DNA of 64,000 bases. It comes from Thiolapillus brandeum. GTDB taxonomy: Bacteria; Pseudomonadota; Gammaproteobacteria; Chromatiales; Chromatiaceae. The position numbers and the translations under genes were made by a program. The DNA lies in NCBI RefSeq assembly GCF_000828615.1, contig NZ_AP012273.1, positions 2,046,001 through 2,110,000 of the forward strand. Direction: 5' to 3'. Below the pieces are notes generated by a model. It searched no databases. It was not told the origin of the DNA and was given only the letters and a program-made list of their open reading frames with translations. Below, piece by piece: positions 19,107 through 29,700 of the stretch; positions within the stretch are counted from its first letter, which is position 1, and each line of letters opens with the position of its first letter.

Positions 19107-20381
19107 TCATTCTCCAATCATTTCTTTCAGAAAGTCAGCCAGCTCATCATGAGCCATGGAAACCTGCTCCTGTTGCTCGCGCAACCACTTGATGCCGGCT
19201 TCCTGCTTGTTCAATTCATCTTCACCCAGTATCAGCGCCAGTCGGGCGCCGCTTTTGTCCGCCTTCTTGAACTGGGACTTGAAACTGCCACCGCCACAGT
19301 TTACCTGCAATCTCAAACCCGGCAATGCATTGCGCAGGCGCTCGGCCAGCACCAGGCCCGGTCCCTGTACGCGCTCTCCCACCAGCACCATGTAGACATG
19401 GGGATCCGCTTCGCCATCATCGAACCCCAGTTCCTGCAGAACCCCCACGACACGATCCACGCCCATGCCGAAGCCGATGGCAGGAACCGGTTTGCCGCCC
19501 AGTTGTTCCACCAGACCGTCATAACGGCCACCGGCGCAAACCGTCCCCTGGGCACCGAGAAGATCGGTCACCCACTCGAATACCGTACGGGAATAATAGT
19601 CCAGCCCCCGCACCAGACGGGTGTTGAGCACATAGTCCACACCCGCTGCTTCCAGCCCTGAGGTGATAACTTCGAAATGCGCCCGGGAGGTCTCCCCAAG
19701 GTCATCCATGAGCGAAGGAGCCCCGGCAATCAGCTCCGCCATGTCAGGATTCTTGGAATCCAGCACCCGCAGGGGATTGCTCTGCATCCGACGCAGACTG
19801 TCCTCATCCAGCTGATCCCGGTGTTGCTGCAGATAGGCCACCAGACGCGCCCGGTAGGCCGTGCGTTCCTCCGGTGTACCCAGGGTATTGATCTGCAGTT
19901 CCAGACCGGGAATCCCCAGGGCTTCCCACAAGCGGGCAGTAACCAGGATCACCTCCAGATCGATATCCGGACCCGCCATGCCATAGGCCTCCAGGCCCAT
20001 CTGTTTGAATTCACGATAGCGACCTTTCTGCGGCCGCTCATGGCGGAACATGGCGCCCTGATACCAAAGACGCTGCACCTGGTTGTGAAGCAGACCGTTT
20101 TCCATACAGGCACGTACACAGCCTGCTGTGCCCTCGGGGCGCAAGGTCAGGGAATCACCGTTACGGTCTTCGAAGGTGTACATCTCCTTTTCCACGATAT
20201 CCGTAACCTCGCCGATGGAGCGCTTGAACAGCTCCGTCATTTCCAGGACAGGCGTACGGATCTCGCGGTAGGCATAGGACTGGAACACCTGCCGCGCAGT
20301 GTTTTCCACGAACTGCCACAAGGGGGTCTGGTCGGGGAGGATGTCTCGCATTCCCCTTACTGCCTGAAGCTTCTTGGCCAT
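19107..20381 (-). CDS. hisS: Histidyl-tRNA synthetase
   Basis: The 424-residue class II synthetase shows motif 2 in [14 protein letters not shown], the histidine-binding segment [15 protein letters not shown], and motif 3 in GFGMGVDR, followed by an anticodon-binding domain. It charges tRNA-His. It follows rodZ directly; ispG, which lies between these genes in many relatives, is absent here. Confidence 0.97.
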   Translation of the reverse strand: MAKKLQAVRGMRDILPDQTPLWQFVENTARQVFQSYAYREIRTPVLEMTELFKRSIGEVTDIVEKEMYTFEDRNGDSLTLRPEGTAGCVRACMENGLLHNQVQRLWYQGAMFRHERPQKGRYREFKQMGLEAYGMAGPDIDLEVILVTARLWEALGIPGLELQINTLGTPEERTAYRARLVAYLQQHRDQLDEDSLRRMQSNPLRVLDSKNPDMAELIAGAPSLMDDLGETSRAHFEVITSGLEAAGVDYVLNTRLVRGLDYYSRTVFEWVTDLLGAQGTVCAGGRYDGLVEQLGGKPVPAIGFGMGVDRVVGVLQELGFDDGEADPHVYMVLVGERVQGPGLVLAERLRNALPGLRLQVNCGGGSFKSQFKKADKSGARLALILGEDELNKQEAGIKWLREQQEQVSMAHDELADFLKEMIGE

Positions 20382-21389
20382 CTATTCTGCTGTTGGATTC
20401 AAAGTTAGTTTGGCGACATTGCCCCGTGTATGCGGAGCCAGGTCATAAGGTTTTCCGTTCACCAGGACACTCACATTGCGCGCATTGCCCAGCACCATCT
20501 TATAGGGTGGTTCACCCGTCAATTCGATCGTGTCACCGGCTGTGCGCTTGCCCACGACCTTGAAGCTACGCTTGGCACCGCGCACATCCACCCAGCAATC
20601 GCCCTTGAAAGACAGGATGACACGGGGGAGTGACACCCCGGCAACAGGTTCTGATGGTACAGGCTCAGGCACACCGGCAGAAGCAGTCTGTTCGGGCTGT
20701 TTTGTGTCTTCATGGTTATCCATGGCAGCCGCCTGGGACGCGGTTGCCTGGTCAACGACGGCTGGTTCCCGGGGAAGTGTTTGTGATGGCTGGTCTGGTT
20801 CAGAGATTTCAGTATTCTGAGCCTGGTTGTCATCACTGGCGCTTTGGGTATCGGCAGTTACCGCCGGGGTTGGCTTGGCCGAACTGTTTTCCAACACCAT
20901 CCCGGTACTATCCGAAGCAGCAGACAGCTCTTTCTTGTCCAGATTGGATTTCCACCACAGGCCAAAAGTGGTCAGCAGGGCAATAACCACCAGCCAGCTC
21001 ACCAGCCGCACCAGTCCATGACTGCTGCGAATCTCTTTCTTGACCCCCTGGGCCACGGCGGGAGGCACCGAACAGTCCTCCCCTTCCGGACAGCGCTTTT
21101 CAAACTCGGACAGCACCACTTCCTCAGGCACATTTACCAGGCGGGCGTAATTGCGGTAATAGCCACGCACGAAAACCCGTGCGGGGAGAATATCGTAGTT
21201 CTCTTCTTCAAGAGCCTGCACCATGGATTTGCTCAGGTGCAAATGCTGGGCAAGAGAGGCCACTTCCATACCCAGGGCTTCCCGTGCCTGACGCAGCCGG
21301 GCACCAGGAGATGGCACTGAAGCCGTAGCCGCAGGTTTCTTCCGGTTCTTGCCCGCTACCTGGCGCTTCTGATTTCTTACACTTGCCAT
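20382..21389 (-). CDS. rodZ: Cytoskeleton protein RodZ
   Basis: The 335-residue protein has an Xre-type helix-turn-helix (about residues 28-95), one membrane span (about 130-150, LVSWLVVIALLTTFGLWW), a Ser/Pro/Gln-rich periplasmic linker and a C-terminal DUF4115 domain (VILSFKGDCWVDVRG). RodZ links MreB filaments to the cell-wall elongation machinery. It lies between pilW and hisS. The low-complexity linker is normal for the family. Confidence 0.93.
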   Translation of the reverse strand: MASVRNQKRQVAGKNRKKPAATASVPSPGARLRQAREALGMEVASLAQHLHLSKSMVQALEEENYDILPARVFVRGYYRNYARLVNVPEEVVLSEFEKRCPEGEDCSVPPAVAQGVKKEIRSSHGLVRLVSWLVVIALLTTFGLWWKSNLDKKELSAASDSTGMVLENSSAKPTPAVTADTQSASDDNQAQNTEISEPDQPSQTLPREPAVVDQATASQAAAMDNHEDTKQPEQTASAGVPEPVPSEPVAGVSLPRVILSFKGDCWVDVRGAKRSFKVVGKRTAGDTIELTGEPPYKMVLGNARNVSVLVNGKPYDLAPHTRGNVAKLTLNPTAE

Positions 21390-21397
21390 ATCAACGC

Positions 21398-22171
21398 TCA
21401 GTCACCCAAAGCCCGGGCTTGTTTGGAATCAGGAAAACGGGATTTGAGCAACAGGACATCACTGCCTTCCTGGTGGGCATTTCCCAGTTTACGTTCGGTA
21501 AGGATACTCAGGTACAGCAGCTCAGCCGTTGGTTGAGCCACGTCCCGATAGCGTTGCAGGTAAGCACGGGTGGACAGGTACTTTCCCTGGTCGAACCGCA
21601 GCTGGGCCATTTGGTACAGGGCTTGAGGATAGGCTGGATTACGTTCCAGGGCATTCAGGAGATATTTTTCAGCCTTGTCATCCAGGCCGGCCTTTCTGGC
21701 ACAAGTACCTGCATTGGTCAGGGCAACCCAGGGTGTCTGGTAAAGGGGATTCTCCAGAGCCTTGTCGAAATAAGGCAGGGAGTTCAGGTATTCATCCAGC
21801 TTGCAGAGATAGCTGCCATAGGCATTCAAAGCATAGGGGTTCCTGGGATCGACTTCCAGGGATCGACGGTAAGCCGCACTGGCTGAATCGTTTTCCCCCA
21901 GGGTTTCGTACACCAAAGCCAGTACCAGATGGGCGTTTCCGTTGTGCTTCCCATGACTCACCGCTTTCTTGGCTTTTTTCAGGGCCGTGGTGTAATCGCC
22001 CTGGCGCAGGTATTCATAGGCCAACTGCACATAGACATTGGATGCATCATTGCTCTGCTTGTCGCTTCCCAGTTTTCCGGTATTGGAATCGCTCTCCCCC
22101 TGCACCATGCCTTGTCCACAACCGCCCAGCAGCAGGGAGACCAGCAAGCATGCGACACCAATACGCTTCAT
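21398..22171 (-). CDS. pilW: Type IV pilus biogenesis lipoprotein PilW/PilF (TPR)
   Basis: The 257-residue protein has a lipobox (LLLGGC) and about five TPR units (for example YVQLAYEYLRQGDYTTALKK and AYRRSLEVDPRNPYALNAYG). PilF/PilW is the outer-membrane pilotin needed for PilQ secretin assembly. No other pil gene is in the window, but this gene is normally kept in the rlmN-pilF-rodZ cluster. The start overlaps the rlmN stop by 4 bp. Confidence 0.93.
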   Translation of the reverse strand: MKRIGVACLLVSLLLGGCGQGMVQGESDSNTGKLGSDKQSNDASNVYVQLAYEYLRQGDYTTALKKAKKAVSHGKHNGNAHLVLALVYETLGENDSASAAYRRSLEVDPRNPYALNAYGSYLCKLDEYLNSLPYFDKALENPLYQTPWVALTNAGTCARKAGLDDKAEKYLLNALERNPAYPQALYQMAQLRFDQGKYLSTRAYLQRYRDVAQPTAELLYLSILTERKLGNAHQEGSDVLLLKSRFPDSKQARALGD

Positions 22172-23262
22172 GATGCCATCCTGTCCTGTTGCGCACGACG
22201 CAGGGAAACTTCCGTGCGCCTGCTGCGATCCTTGACCTTCCCCACCAACTGGCCACAGGCGGCATCGATATCATCGCCCCGGGTCTTACGCAATATCGCC
22301 ATAATGCCCGCCTTCATGAGCTTCTGGCGAAAGGCCTCGATACGCTCCGGGGGCGAACTTTTGTAATCAGTTCCGGGAAAGGGATTGAAGGGAATCAGAT
22401 TCATTTTCGACGGAGTGCCTTCCAGGAGCCGGATCAGAGCCTTGGCATGAGCAATGCTGTCATTGATGCCGTCCAGCATCACGTACTCCCAGGTTACCTT
22501 GCGGCGCTTGTCATTCCTGACGAACTCGCGGCAGGCGGGGATCAGTTCTTCCAGAGGATATTTGCGATTGATGGGCACCAGCTGGTCACGCAGGGCGTTG
22601 TCCGGAGCATGCAGGGAAACGGCCAGGCTCACATCCGACACTTCCCGCAACCGGTACAGGTTCGGTACGATGCCCGAGGTGCTGATGGTCACCCGATACT
22701 TGGAGATCATGTAGGTCAGGTCATCCTGCATCAGATCCATGGCCCGAACCACGGCATCGAAATTGGCCAGGGGTTCACCCATGCCCATCAATACCACATT
22801 GGTCGGTGGCTTGCCCATCTGCCGGGTCGCATGCCATACCTGCGCTATGATCTCCCCGGCACTGAGATTGCGGTTGAAACCCTGCCGGGCCGTGGAACAA
22901 AAAGAGCAGTCCAGGGCACAACCCACCTGAGAGGACACACACACGGTGCTGCGATTGCCATCGGGAATGTAAACGGTTTCGATTCGCTGGCCGTCTTCCA
23001 GTTCCATAACCCACTTCACGGTGCCGTCCAGGGAAGGTTTTTCCAGGATGATTTCGGGCAGGCGCACTATCGCCTCAGCTCCCAGGGCGGTACGCAGCTT
23101 CCTGGACAAGTCGGTCATCCGTTCAAAATCCGTGATGCCATGCTTGTGAATCCATTTCAGCACATTGCGTCCATGGAAAGCCTTGGCCCCCAGGCTCACG
23201 AAGTAGTCCTCCATGGCCTTGCGGTCCAGATCCAGCAGATTCAGAGTTTTGTCAGTAGCCAA
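22168..23262 (-). CDS. rlmN: Dual-specificity 23S rRNA/tRNA adenine C2-methyltransferase RlmN
   Basis: The radical SAM cluster motif is CALDCSFCST, and a conserved Cys near the C-terminus (ACGQLVGK) corresponds to the methyl-carrying cysteine. RlmN methylates A2503 of 23S rRNA and A37 of some tRNAs. I prefer the TTG at 23262 (364 residues, GGGA upstream), because homology begins at TLNLLDLDRKAMEDYF; the reading from 23355 adds 31 residues without support. It is divergent from the peptidase gene and is first in the leftward cluster. Confidence 0.94.
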   Translation of the reverse strand: MATDKTLNLLDLDRKAMEDYFVSLGAKAFHGRNVLKWIHKHGITDFERMTDLSRKLRTALGAEAIVRLPEIILEKPSLDGTVKWVMELEDGQRIETVYIPDGNRSTVCVSSQVGCALDCSFCSTARQGFNRNLSAGEIIAQVWHATRQMGKPPTNVVLMGMGEPLANFDAVVRAMDLMQDDLTYMISKYRVTISTSGIVPNLYRLREVSDVSLAVSLHAPDNALRDQLVPINRKYPLEELIPACREFVRNDKRRKVTWEYVMLDGINDSIAHAKALIRLLEGTPSKMNLIPFNPFPGTDYKSSPPERIEAFRQKLMKAGIMAILRKTRGDDIDAACGQLVGKVKDRSRRTEVSLRRAQQDRMAS

Positions 23263-23441
23263 GATTGTTCCCGGTGTATTGAGCGAATCAAAACTGATTA
23301 TACGCAAACAAGTTATTTTACTCTTCGTCAGGGTTTTTCGCCAATGAATTCCCAAACCCTGGCCGGTATCGGCATTCCATCCCCAAAATCCCTTTCCCGG
23401 TATAATCGCCGCAAGAAACCAAACCCTATGCCAGGCACCCT

Positions 23442-25565
23442 ATGACCATCAGATTCCCCGCCCGCAGCGCCGCCCTCCTTCTGCTTGCCAGCACTTGCAG
23501 TGCCGCTACACAGACAAGCATTTCCTATCCCAAGGCTCCTGCGGGATCCCAGGTGGACGACTACCACGGGACATTGGTCGCAGATCCGTACCGCTGGCTG
23601 GAGGAACTGAACTCACCCCGGACCCGGAAATGGGTGGAGGCAGAAAACCGGTTGACGGGACGCTGGATGGAAAAATTCCCGACCCGGGAAACATACCATC
23701 ATCGAATCGAGGAACTTTGGAATTTCGAGCGCTATTCCGTGCCCTGGAAGCAAGGCGGGCGTTATTTCTTCAAACGCAATGACGGCCTGCAGAATCAATC
23801 CGTGGTCTATACCCTGCGCAATCTGCAGGACCAGCCCCAGGTACTCCTCGATCCCAACAAGCTGTCGAAGGATGGCACCGTAGCCCTTTCGGGTGAATCC
23901 GTCAGCCCGGATGGATACTACTATGCCTATGGTGTCTCTGATGCGGGCTCCGACTGGACAGAATGGCGGGTGAGGAACATCGGGAGCGGCAAGGATCTGA
24001 AAGACCATCTGCAGTGGATCAAGTTCAGCAACGTCTCCTGGAGTGCTGACAGCAAGGGATTCTATTATTCCCACTATGACGCCCCGGCAGCAGGCCAGCA
24101 GCTCAAGAGCACCAATTACTCTCCCAAGCTGTATTATCACCGTCTTGGAGACCCCCAGGCCAAGGACAAGCTGGTTTACAGCCGTCCGGAACACAAGGAT
24201 TGGTCGTTTGGCGCCACCGCCACTGATGATGGCCACTACCTGCTGATCAGCGTGAGCCGGGGTACGGAAGAAAAAAACCTCTTGTACTACCAGGACTTGC
24301 AGCATCCCAATCAAAACATACGGCCCCTCATCGAAGCGTGGCAGGCCAGCTACACGTATTTGGGCAACCACGGCTCACGCTTCTGGTTCCTGAGCAATGA
24401 TCAGGCGCCGAAGGGCCGCATCCTGGAAATCGACCTGGATCATCCTGCATCAAAGAACTGGAAAGAGATCGTTCCTCAATCCCGGGACACCATCGAAACC
24501 GCCAGCATGATCGACAACAGCTTCATTGTCAGTTACCTGCACGATGCCTGGCACAAGATCATCATCCATCCGCTCCATGGCCAGCCCCGGGAACTGGAGC
24601 TGCCAGGCATGGGCAGCGCCAACGGTTTCCAGGGCAGGCGTACGGACAGGGAAACCTTCTATTCCTGGACCAGCTTCAATACCCCTGCACGCATCTACCA
24701 TCTGGACATGGAGACCGGCCAATCGCGCCTCTTCAAAGCTCCCAGGCTGAAATTCGACCCGGATGACTATGTCACCCGTCAGATTTTCTACAAGAGCAAG
24801 GATGGCACCCGTATTCCCATGTTCATCAGTCACCGCAAGGATCTTGAACCTGACGGGAAGACCCCTACTCTGCTGTATGGCTATGGCGGTTTCAATATCT
24901 CTCTCACACCCTGGTTCTCAGTATCCCGGTTGGTATGGATGGAAGCCGGGGGCATTTACGCCGTACCCAATCTGCGAGGTGGTGGAGAATATGGTGAGGA
25001 CTGGCACCAGGCTGGCATCAAGACCCGCAAGCAGAACGTATTCGACGACTTCATCGCGGCGGGTGAATGGCTCGTGACCAACGGATACACCACCCCTCGG
25101 CACCTGGGCATCATGGGTGGCAGCAATGGCGGTCTGCTGGTGGGCGCCGTACTCCTGCAGCGGCCGGATCTGTTCGCCGCAGCCCTGCCTGCGGTGGGCG
25201 TCATGGACATGCTGCGCTTCAACAAATTCACTATTGGCTGGGCCTGGGAATCAGACTATGGTTCCCCGGACAATGAGGAAGAGTTCAAGGCCCTGTACGC
25301 CTACTCGCCTTACCACAACGTCCGGAAAGGCGTTTGCTACCCCCCGACCCTGGTGACCACTGCCGATCACGATGACCGGGTTTTTCCTGCCCACAGTTTC
25401 AAGTTTACCGCCGCCCTGCAGGCTGCCCAGTCCTGTGAAAACCCGGTGCTCATCCGCATCGAGACCCGGGCGGGCCACGGTGCCGGAAAACCCACTCGCA
25501 AACGCATCGAGGAAGCTGCCGATACCCTGGCTTTCCTTGACTATTTCCTGAAACGCCAGCCATGA
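23442..25565 (+). CDS. Prolyl oligopeptidase-family serine peptidase (S9A), exported
   Basis: The 707-residue protein has a signal peptide (core ALLLLASTCSA), a beta-propeller (about residues 80-420) and a C-terminal alpha/beta hydrolase domain. The catalytic triad is visible as Ser in GGSNGGLL, Asp in ADHDDRVFPAHS, and His in RAGHGAG. These enzymes cut short peptides after proline. A TATAAT at 23401-23406 may be its -10, without a clear -35. It overlaps the M50 protease gene by 4 bp. Confidence 0.93.
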   Translation: MTIRFPARSAALLLLASTCSAATQTSISYPKAPAGSQVDDYHGTLVADPYRWLEELNSPRTRKWVEAENRLTGRWMEKFPTRETYHHRIEELWNFERYSVPWKQGGRYFFKRNDGLQNQSVVYTLRNLQDQPQVLLDPNKLSKDGTVALSGESVSPDGYYYAYGVSDAGSDWTEWRVRNIGSGKDLKDHLQWIKFSNVSWSADSKGFYYSHYDAPAAGQQLKSTNYSPKLYYHRLGDPQAKDKLVYSRPEHKDWSFGATATDDGHYLLISVSRGTEEKNLLYYQDLQHPNQNIRPLIEAWQASYTYLGNHGSRFWFLSNDQAPKGRILEIDLDHPASKNWKEIVPQSRDTIETASMIDNSFIVSYLHDAWHKIIIHPLHGQPRELELPGMGSANGFQGRRTDRETFYSWTSFNTPARIYHLDMETGQSRLFKAPRLKFDPDDYVTRQIFYKSKDGTRIPMFISHRKDLEPDGKTPTLLYGYGGFNISLTPWFSVSRLVWMEAGGIYAVPNLRGGGEYGEDWHQAGIKTRKQNVFDDFIAAGEWLVTNGYTTPRHLGIMGGSNGGLLVGAVLLQRPDLFAAALPAVGVMDMLRFNKFTIGWAWESDYGSPDNEEEFKALYAYSPYHNVRKGVCYPPTLVTTADHDDRVFPAHSFKFTAALQAAQSCENPVLIRIETRAGHGAGKPTRKRIEEAADTLAFLDYFLKRQP

Positions 25566-26677
25566 AACAGCCATCCGCAAAACCCTCTTTGAAATGGTCC
25601 ATGTACCTGGGAAGCCTGGCAGGCATCCCCGTCTATATTCATGCCACTTTCCTGATTCTGCTGGTGTGGATCGCGCTGAGCTATTGGCGTAGCGAGCAAA
25701 GCCTGGCGGCCGTGATCAATGGCGTAGGGTTCATCATCGCCCTGTTCGCCTGCGTGGTGCTGCATGAACTGGGCCATGCGCTCACGGCCAGGAGATTCGG
25801 CATCAGCACCCGGGACATCACCCTCCTGCCTATTGGCGGGGTATCTTCCCTGGAGAAGATGCCTGACGATCCCAGGGAAGAAATCCTGGTCGCCCTGGCG
25901 GGGCCGGCAGTCAATATCCTCATCGCCGCAGTCCTCTGGCTATGGTTGAGCCTCCAGGGCGATATGCCGGGGGAGGGTATTGCCGCCCTGCTCCAGGGCA
26001 ATATGCTGCAACAACTCCTGGCCCTGAACCTGTTTCTGGCCCTGTTCAACCTGCTGCCCGCCTTTCCCATGGACGGCGGCCGGGTGTTACGCGCCATTCT
26101 GGCCCTGCGCATGGATCACCTCAAGGCCACCCGCTCGGCAGCTGCCATCGGCCAGGCCTTTGCCTTGTGGCTGGGGCTGGTGGGCCTGTTGTACAACCCC
26201 TTCCTGCTGTTCATCGCCCTGTTCGTATGGATAGGAGCCATGGCCGAAGCCAGCAGTGAAGAAGTGAAGAGTCTGCTTCAGGAAAGCACCCTGGAACACG
26301 CCATCATCACGCATTTCGACACCCTGGCGCCCCAGGACGCCCTGTCCAGGGCCATCCAGCTCACCCTGGAAGGGGTACAAAAGGATTTTCCCGTAATGGA
26401 TCAGGGAGAAATCATCGGAGTGCTCACCCAGGAAGACCTGCTGCGTGGCCTGCAGGAACAAGGCGCCCTGGCACCCGTATCGGCCTACATGCAAACCGAT
26501 ATCCCCAAGGCCGAAGCCGATCAGCCCCTGGCACAGATCATGAAGGAGCTTCAGGACTGCCATTGCCGGATTCTCGCCGTTACCCGGCAGGGCAAACTGG
26601 TCGGCATCATCAATATGGAAAACATCCTGGAACTACTGCGCATCGAAGCCGCATTGAAGCAGCAGGGCAACAGGTAA
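25562..26677 (+). CDS. Site-2-type intramembrane metalloprotease (M50) with CBS domains
   Basis: The 371-residue protein has several membrane spans, the zinc motif HELGH (about residues 69-73), the second zinc motif AFPMDGGRVLRA (about residue 165), and a pair of CBS domains from about residue 235. Members of this subfamily cleave membrane proteins, and the CBS pair may sense adenine nucleotides. The substrate is not known. It overlaps the prolyl oligopeptidase gene by 4 bp, which suggests joint expression. No T-rich terminator was seen downstream. Confidence 0.92.
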   Translation: MKQPSAKPSLKWSMYLGSLAGIPVYIHATFLILLVWIALSYWRSEQSLAAVINGVGFIIALFACVVLHELGHALTARRFGISTRDITLLPIGGVSSLEKMPDDPREEILVALAGPAVNILIAAVLWLWLSLQGDMPGEGIAALLQGNMLQQLLALNLFLALFNLLPAFPMDGGRVLRAILALRMDHLKATRSAAAIGQAFALWLGLVGLLYNPFLLFIALFVWIGAMAEASSEEVKSLLQESTLEHAIITHFDTLAPQDALSRAIQLTLEGVQKDFPVMDQGEIIGVLTQEDLLRGLQEQGALAPVSAYMQTDIPKAEADQPLAQIMKELQDCHCRILAVTRQGKLVGIINMENILELLRIEAALKQQGNR

Positions 26678-26743
26678 GGAACCGGCACTGGGATACCAGC
26701 AGGCATTTACAAGGTAGAATGCCGCACAAGGATGTGCGGCCTG

Positions 26744-29700
26744 CTAAAGCTCCGCCGTATCCTGAGCCAGCAGCTTGCCGATACGGTTCTTCATCACCCC
26801 GTAATACACCACCGGAATCACCACCAGAGTCAACACGGTGGACACCAGCAGGCCAAAGATCAGGGCCACGGCCAGACCGGAGAAGATGGGATCATCGAGT
26901 ATGAAGAATGCCCCCATCATGGCCGCTACTGCCGTGAGAACAATAGGCTTGGCGCGCACTGCGGCAGAGCGCACCACGGCCGCCTCAAAGCTGGAACCAC
27001 CCCGCACTTCCTGGTTGATGAAATCCACCAGCAGGATGGAGTTGCGCACGATGATGCCCGCCAGGGCAATCATGCCAATCATGGAAGTCGCCGTAAACTG
27101 AGCCCCCAACAAGGCATGACCGGGCAGGATGCCAATGATGGTCAGAGGAATGGGCGCCATGATCACCAGAGGCACCAGATAGGAACGGAACTGGGCCACC
27201 ACCAGCAGGTAGATGAGCAACAGGCCCACGGAATAGGCAATCCCCATGTCACGGAAGGTCTCATAGGTGACCTGCCATTCCCCGTCCCACTTGAGGCTGA
27301 AATCATAAGGGTTGGCAGGCTGGCTGAGGAACCACTGCACAGGGCCGTGCTGCTCCTTCAGGCGCGAGGAAATGTCGAACATGCCGTACAGGGGGCTGTC
27401 CGTCTTGCCCGCCATGTCCCCCACTACATAGACCACCGGCAGCAGGTCCTTGTGATAAATGCTGTACTCCCGCTCGGAAGGCACCACGGACACCACTTCC
27501 GACAGGGGCACGAAACTGCCGTTGCGGCCACGGATCTTGAAGGCCAGCACCTGATCCAGGTCTGCCCGGGCCGCTTCACTCAGGCGCACTCGTATGGGCA
27601 CGGCGTATTTCAGGTTGGTACCATGGATAAAGGCCATATCCTCGCCACCCAGCACTGCCGACAAGGCCTTGGCCACATCTGCCTGGGAAATGCCCAGGCG
27701 CGCTGCCCGCACCCGATCCACTACGACCACGGCCTTGTCCGAGGGAAATTCCACGGAGTCATCGACGTCCACGATATCCGGCGTATCCTCGAAAACATCC
27801 CGCACTTTTTTGGCCGCCTCGATCTGGCCTTCATAGTCGATGCCATAGATCTCCGCCACCAGGGGCGAGAGTACGGGTGGCCCGGGCGGCACCTCAACGA
27901 TCTTGGCATTGCCATCATAGCTGGAAGCAATGGCCTGCACCCTGTCGCGCACGGACAGGGCAATCTCGTGGCTCTTGCGCTTGCGGTGATGCTTGTCCAC
28001 CAGATTGACCTGGATATCCCCCAGATACGCCCCTTCCCGAAGATAGTATTGACGCACCAGACCATTGAAACTGATAGGTGCTGCGGTGCCGGCATATACC
28101 TGATAGTCGAGCACCTCGGGCACAGTGGACAGATAGGCCGCAATCTCATTCAGGGTCAGGCTGGTCTGCTCCAGGGACGTACCCTCAGGCATGTCCAGGA
28201 CGATCTGGAATTCCGACTTGTTGTCGAAGGGCAGCATTTTCATAACCACCTGTTTGCCCACCACCAGGGAAATGGACGCAGCAATCAGGGCCAGAATGCC
28301 GAACAGCAGCAGCCAGCGGTTCCGTCGGCCCTTTTCCTGGTGCAGGAATGGCCGCATGATGGCACCGAAGAACCCATCCAGGCGGCCCCGGCCTCCTTCC
28401 TCCTGCGCCGAAGCATGGCCAGCTGCCAGGTGCGCCAGCAGATGATTGGTGAGCCAGGGTGTGAAAATAAACGCCACCGCCAGGGAGATCAGCATACCCA
28501 TGGAAGCATTGATGGGTATGGGGCTCATATAAGGCCCCATCAGGCCGCTCACAAAGGCCATGGGCAACAGGGCGGCAATGACCGTGAAGGTGGCCAGAAT
28601 GGTGGGGCCACCCACCTCGTCCACGGCAAGAGGAATGGCTTCCATCAGTTTCCTGCCGCCCATGGCCAAATGCCGGTGGATATTCTCCACCACCACGATG
28701 GCATCATCCACCAGGATACCAATGGAAAAAATCAGGGCGAACAGGGACACGCGGTTGAGGGTAAAACCCCAGGCCCAGGAGGCGAACAGGGTAATGGCCA
28801 GAGTCACCGCCACTGCCGCGCCAACGATGATGGCTTCGCGCCAGCCCAGAGCCAGCAAGACCAGAAGGATCACCGAAGAGGTGGCAAAAATCAGCTTGCT
28901 GATGAGCTTCTTCGCCTTGGCATCTGCGGTCTCTCCGTAGTTGCGGGTAATACTCACCTGCACGTTGTCGGGAATGAAGATACCCTCGAGTTCCTCGAAG
29001 CGCTTAATCACCCGCTGGGCAATCTGTACCGCATTGGTGCCGGGCTTCTTGGCGACAGCGATGGTCACGGCAGGATACTCACTATCCAGCACCTTGGAAG
29101 CGGCTGGCCCCGGGCCGGTCCAGACATAGTTCTTTGGCAGATCGGGGCCTTCCTCCACCTGCGCCACGTCACGCAAATACACGGGCTTGCCGTCCTTCAT
29201 GCCGACCACCAGATCCGCCACTTCCGTAGGGTTGCTGAAGAAGACACCCGCCTGAACCAGAATCTCCCGGTTGTCGGCGGTGACCTTGATGTTGTCCCGG
29301 GAAGCATTGCCTGCCTGCAGGGCCAGGCGCAAATCGTTGAGATCGATACTGTACCCCGCCAGGGCCTGGGGATCGATGATCACCTTCACCGCCCTTTCCG
29401 GTGCGCCTATGGTGTAGATGTCCCGGGTGCCAGGCACACGCTTGAGTTCCGATTCAATGGCATGAGCCACCAGACCCAGTTCATACGAACCCATGGCCGG
29501 ATCCTTGCTCCACAGGGTGGCGCTGACGATGGGCACATCGTCGATTCCCTTGGGCTTGACGATGGGTTGGCCAACCCCCAGGTTTGGCGGCAACCAGTCC
29601 AGCTTGGAGAAGATCTTGGAATACAGGCGTACGATGGCATCGGTGCGGTCTTCCCCCACCTCGAACTGTACCGTGAGCACGGACATGCCCGGCATGGAAG

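Noticed and set aside
26721-26740. A hairpin as terminator between the M50 protease and RND genes
   Set aside because: The stem (GCCGCAC/GTGCGGC) has no T-run on either side.
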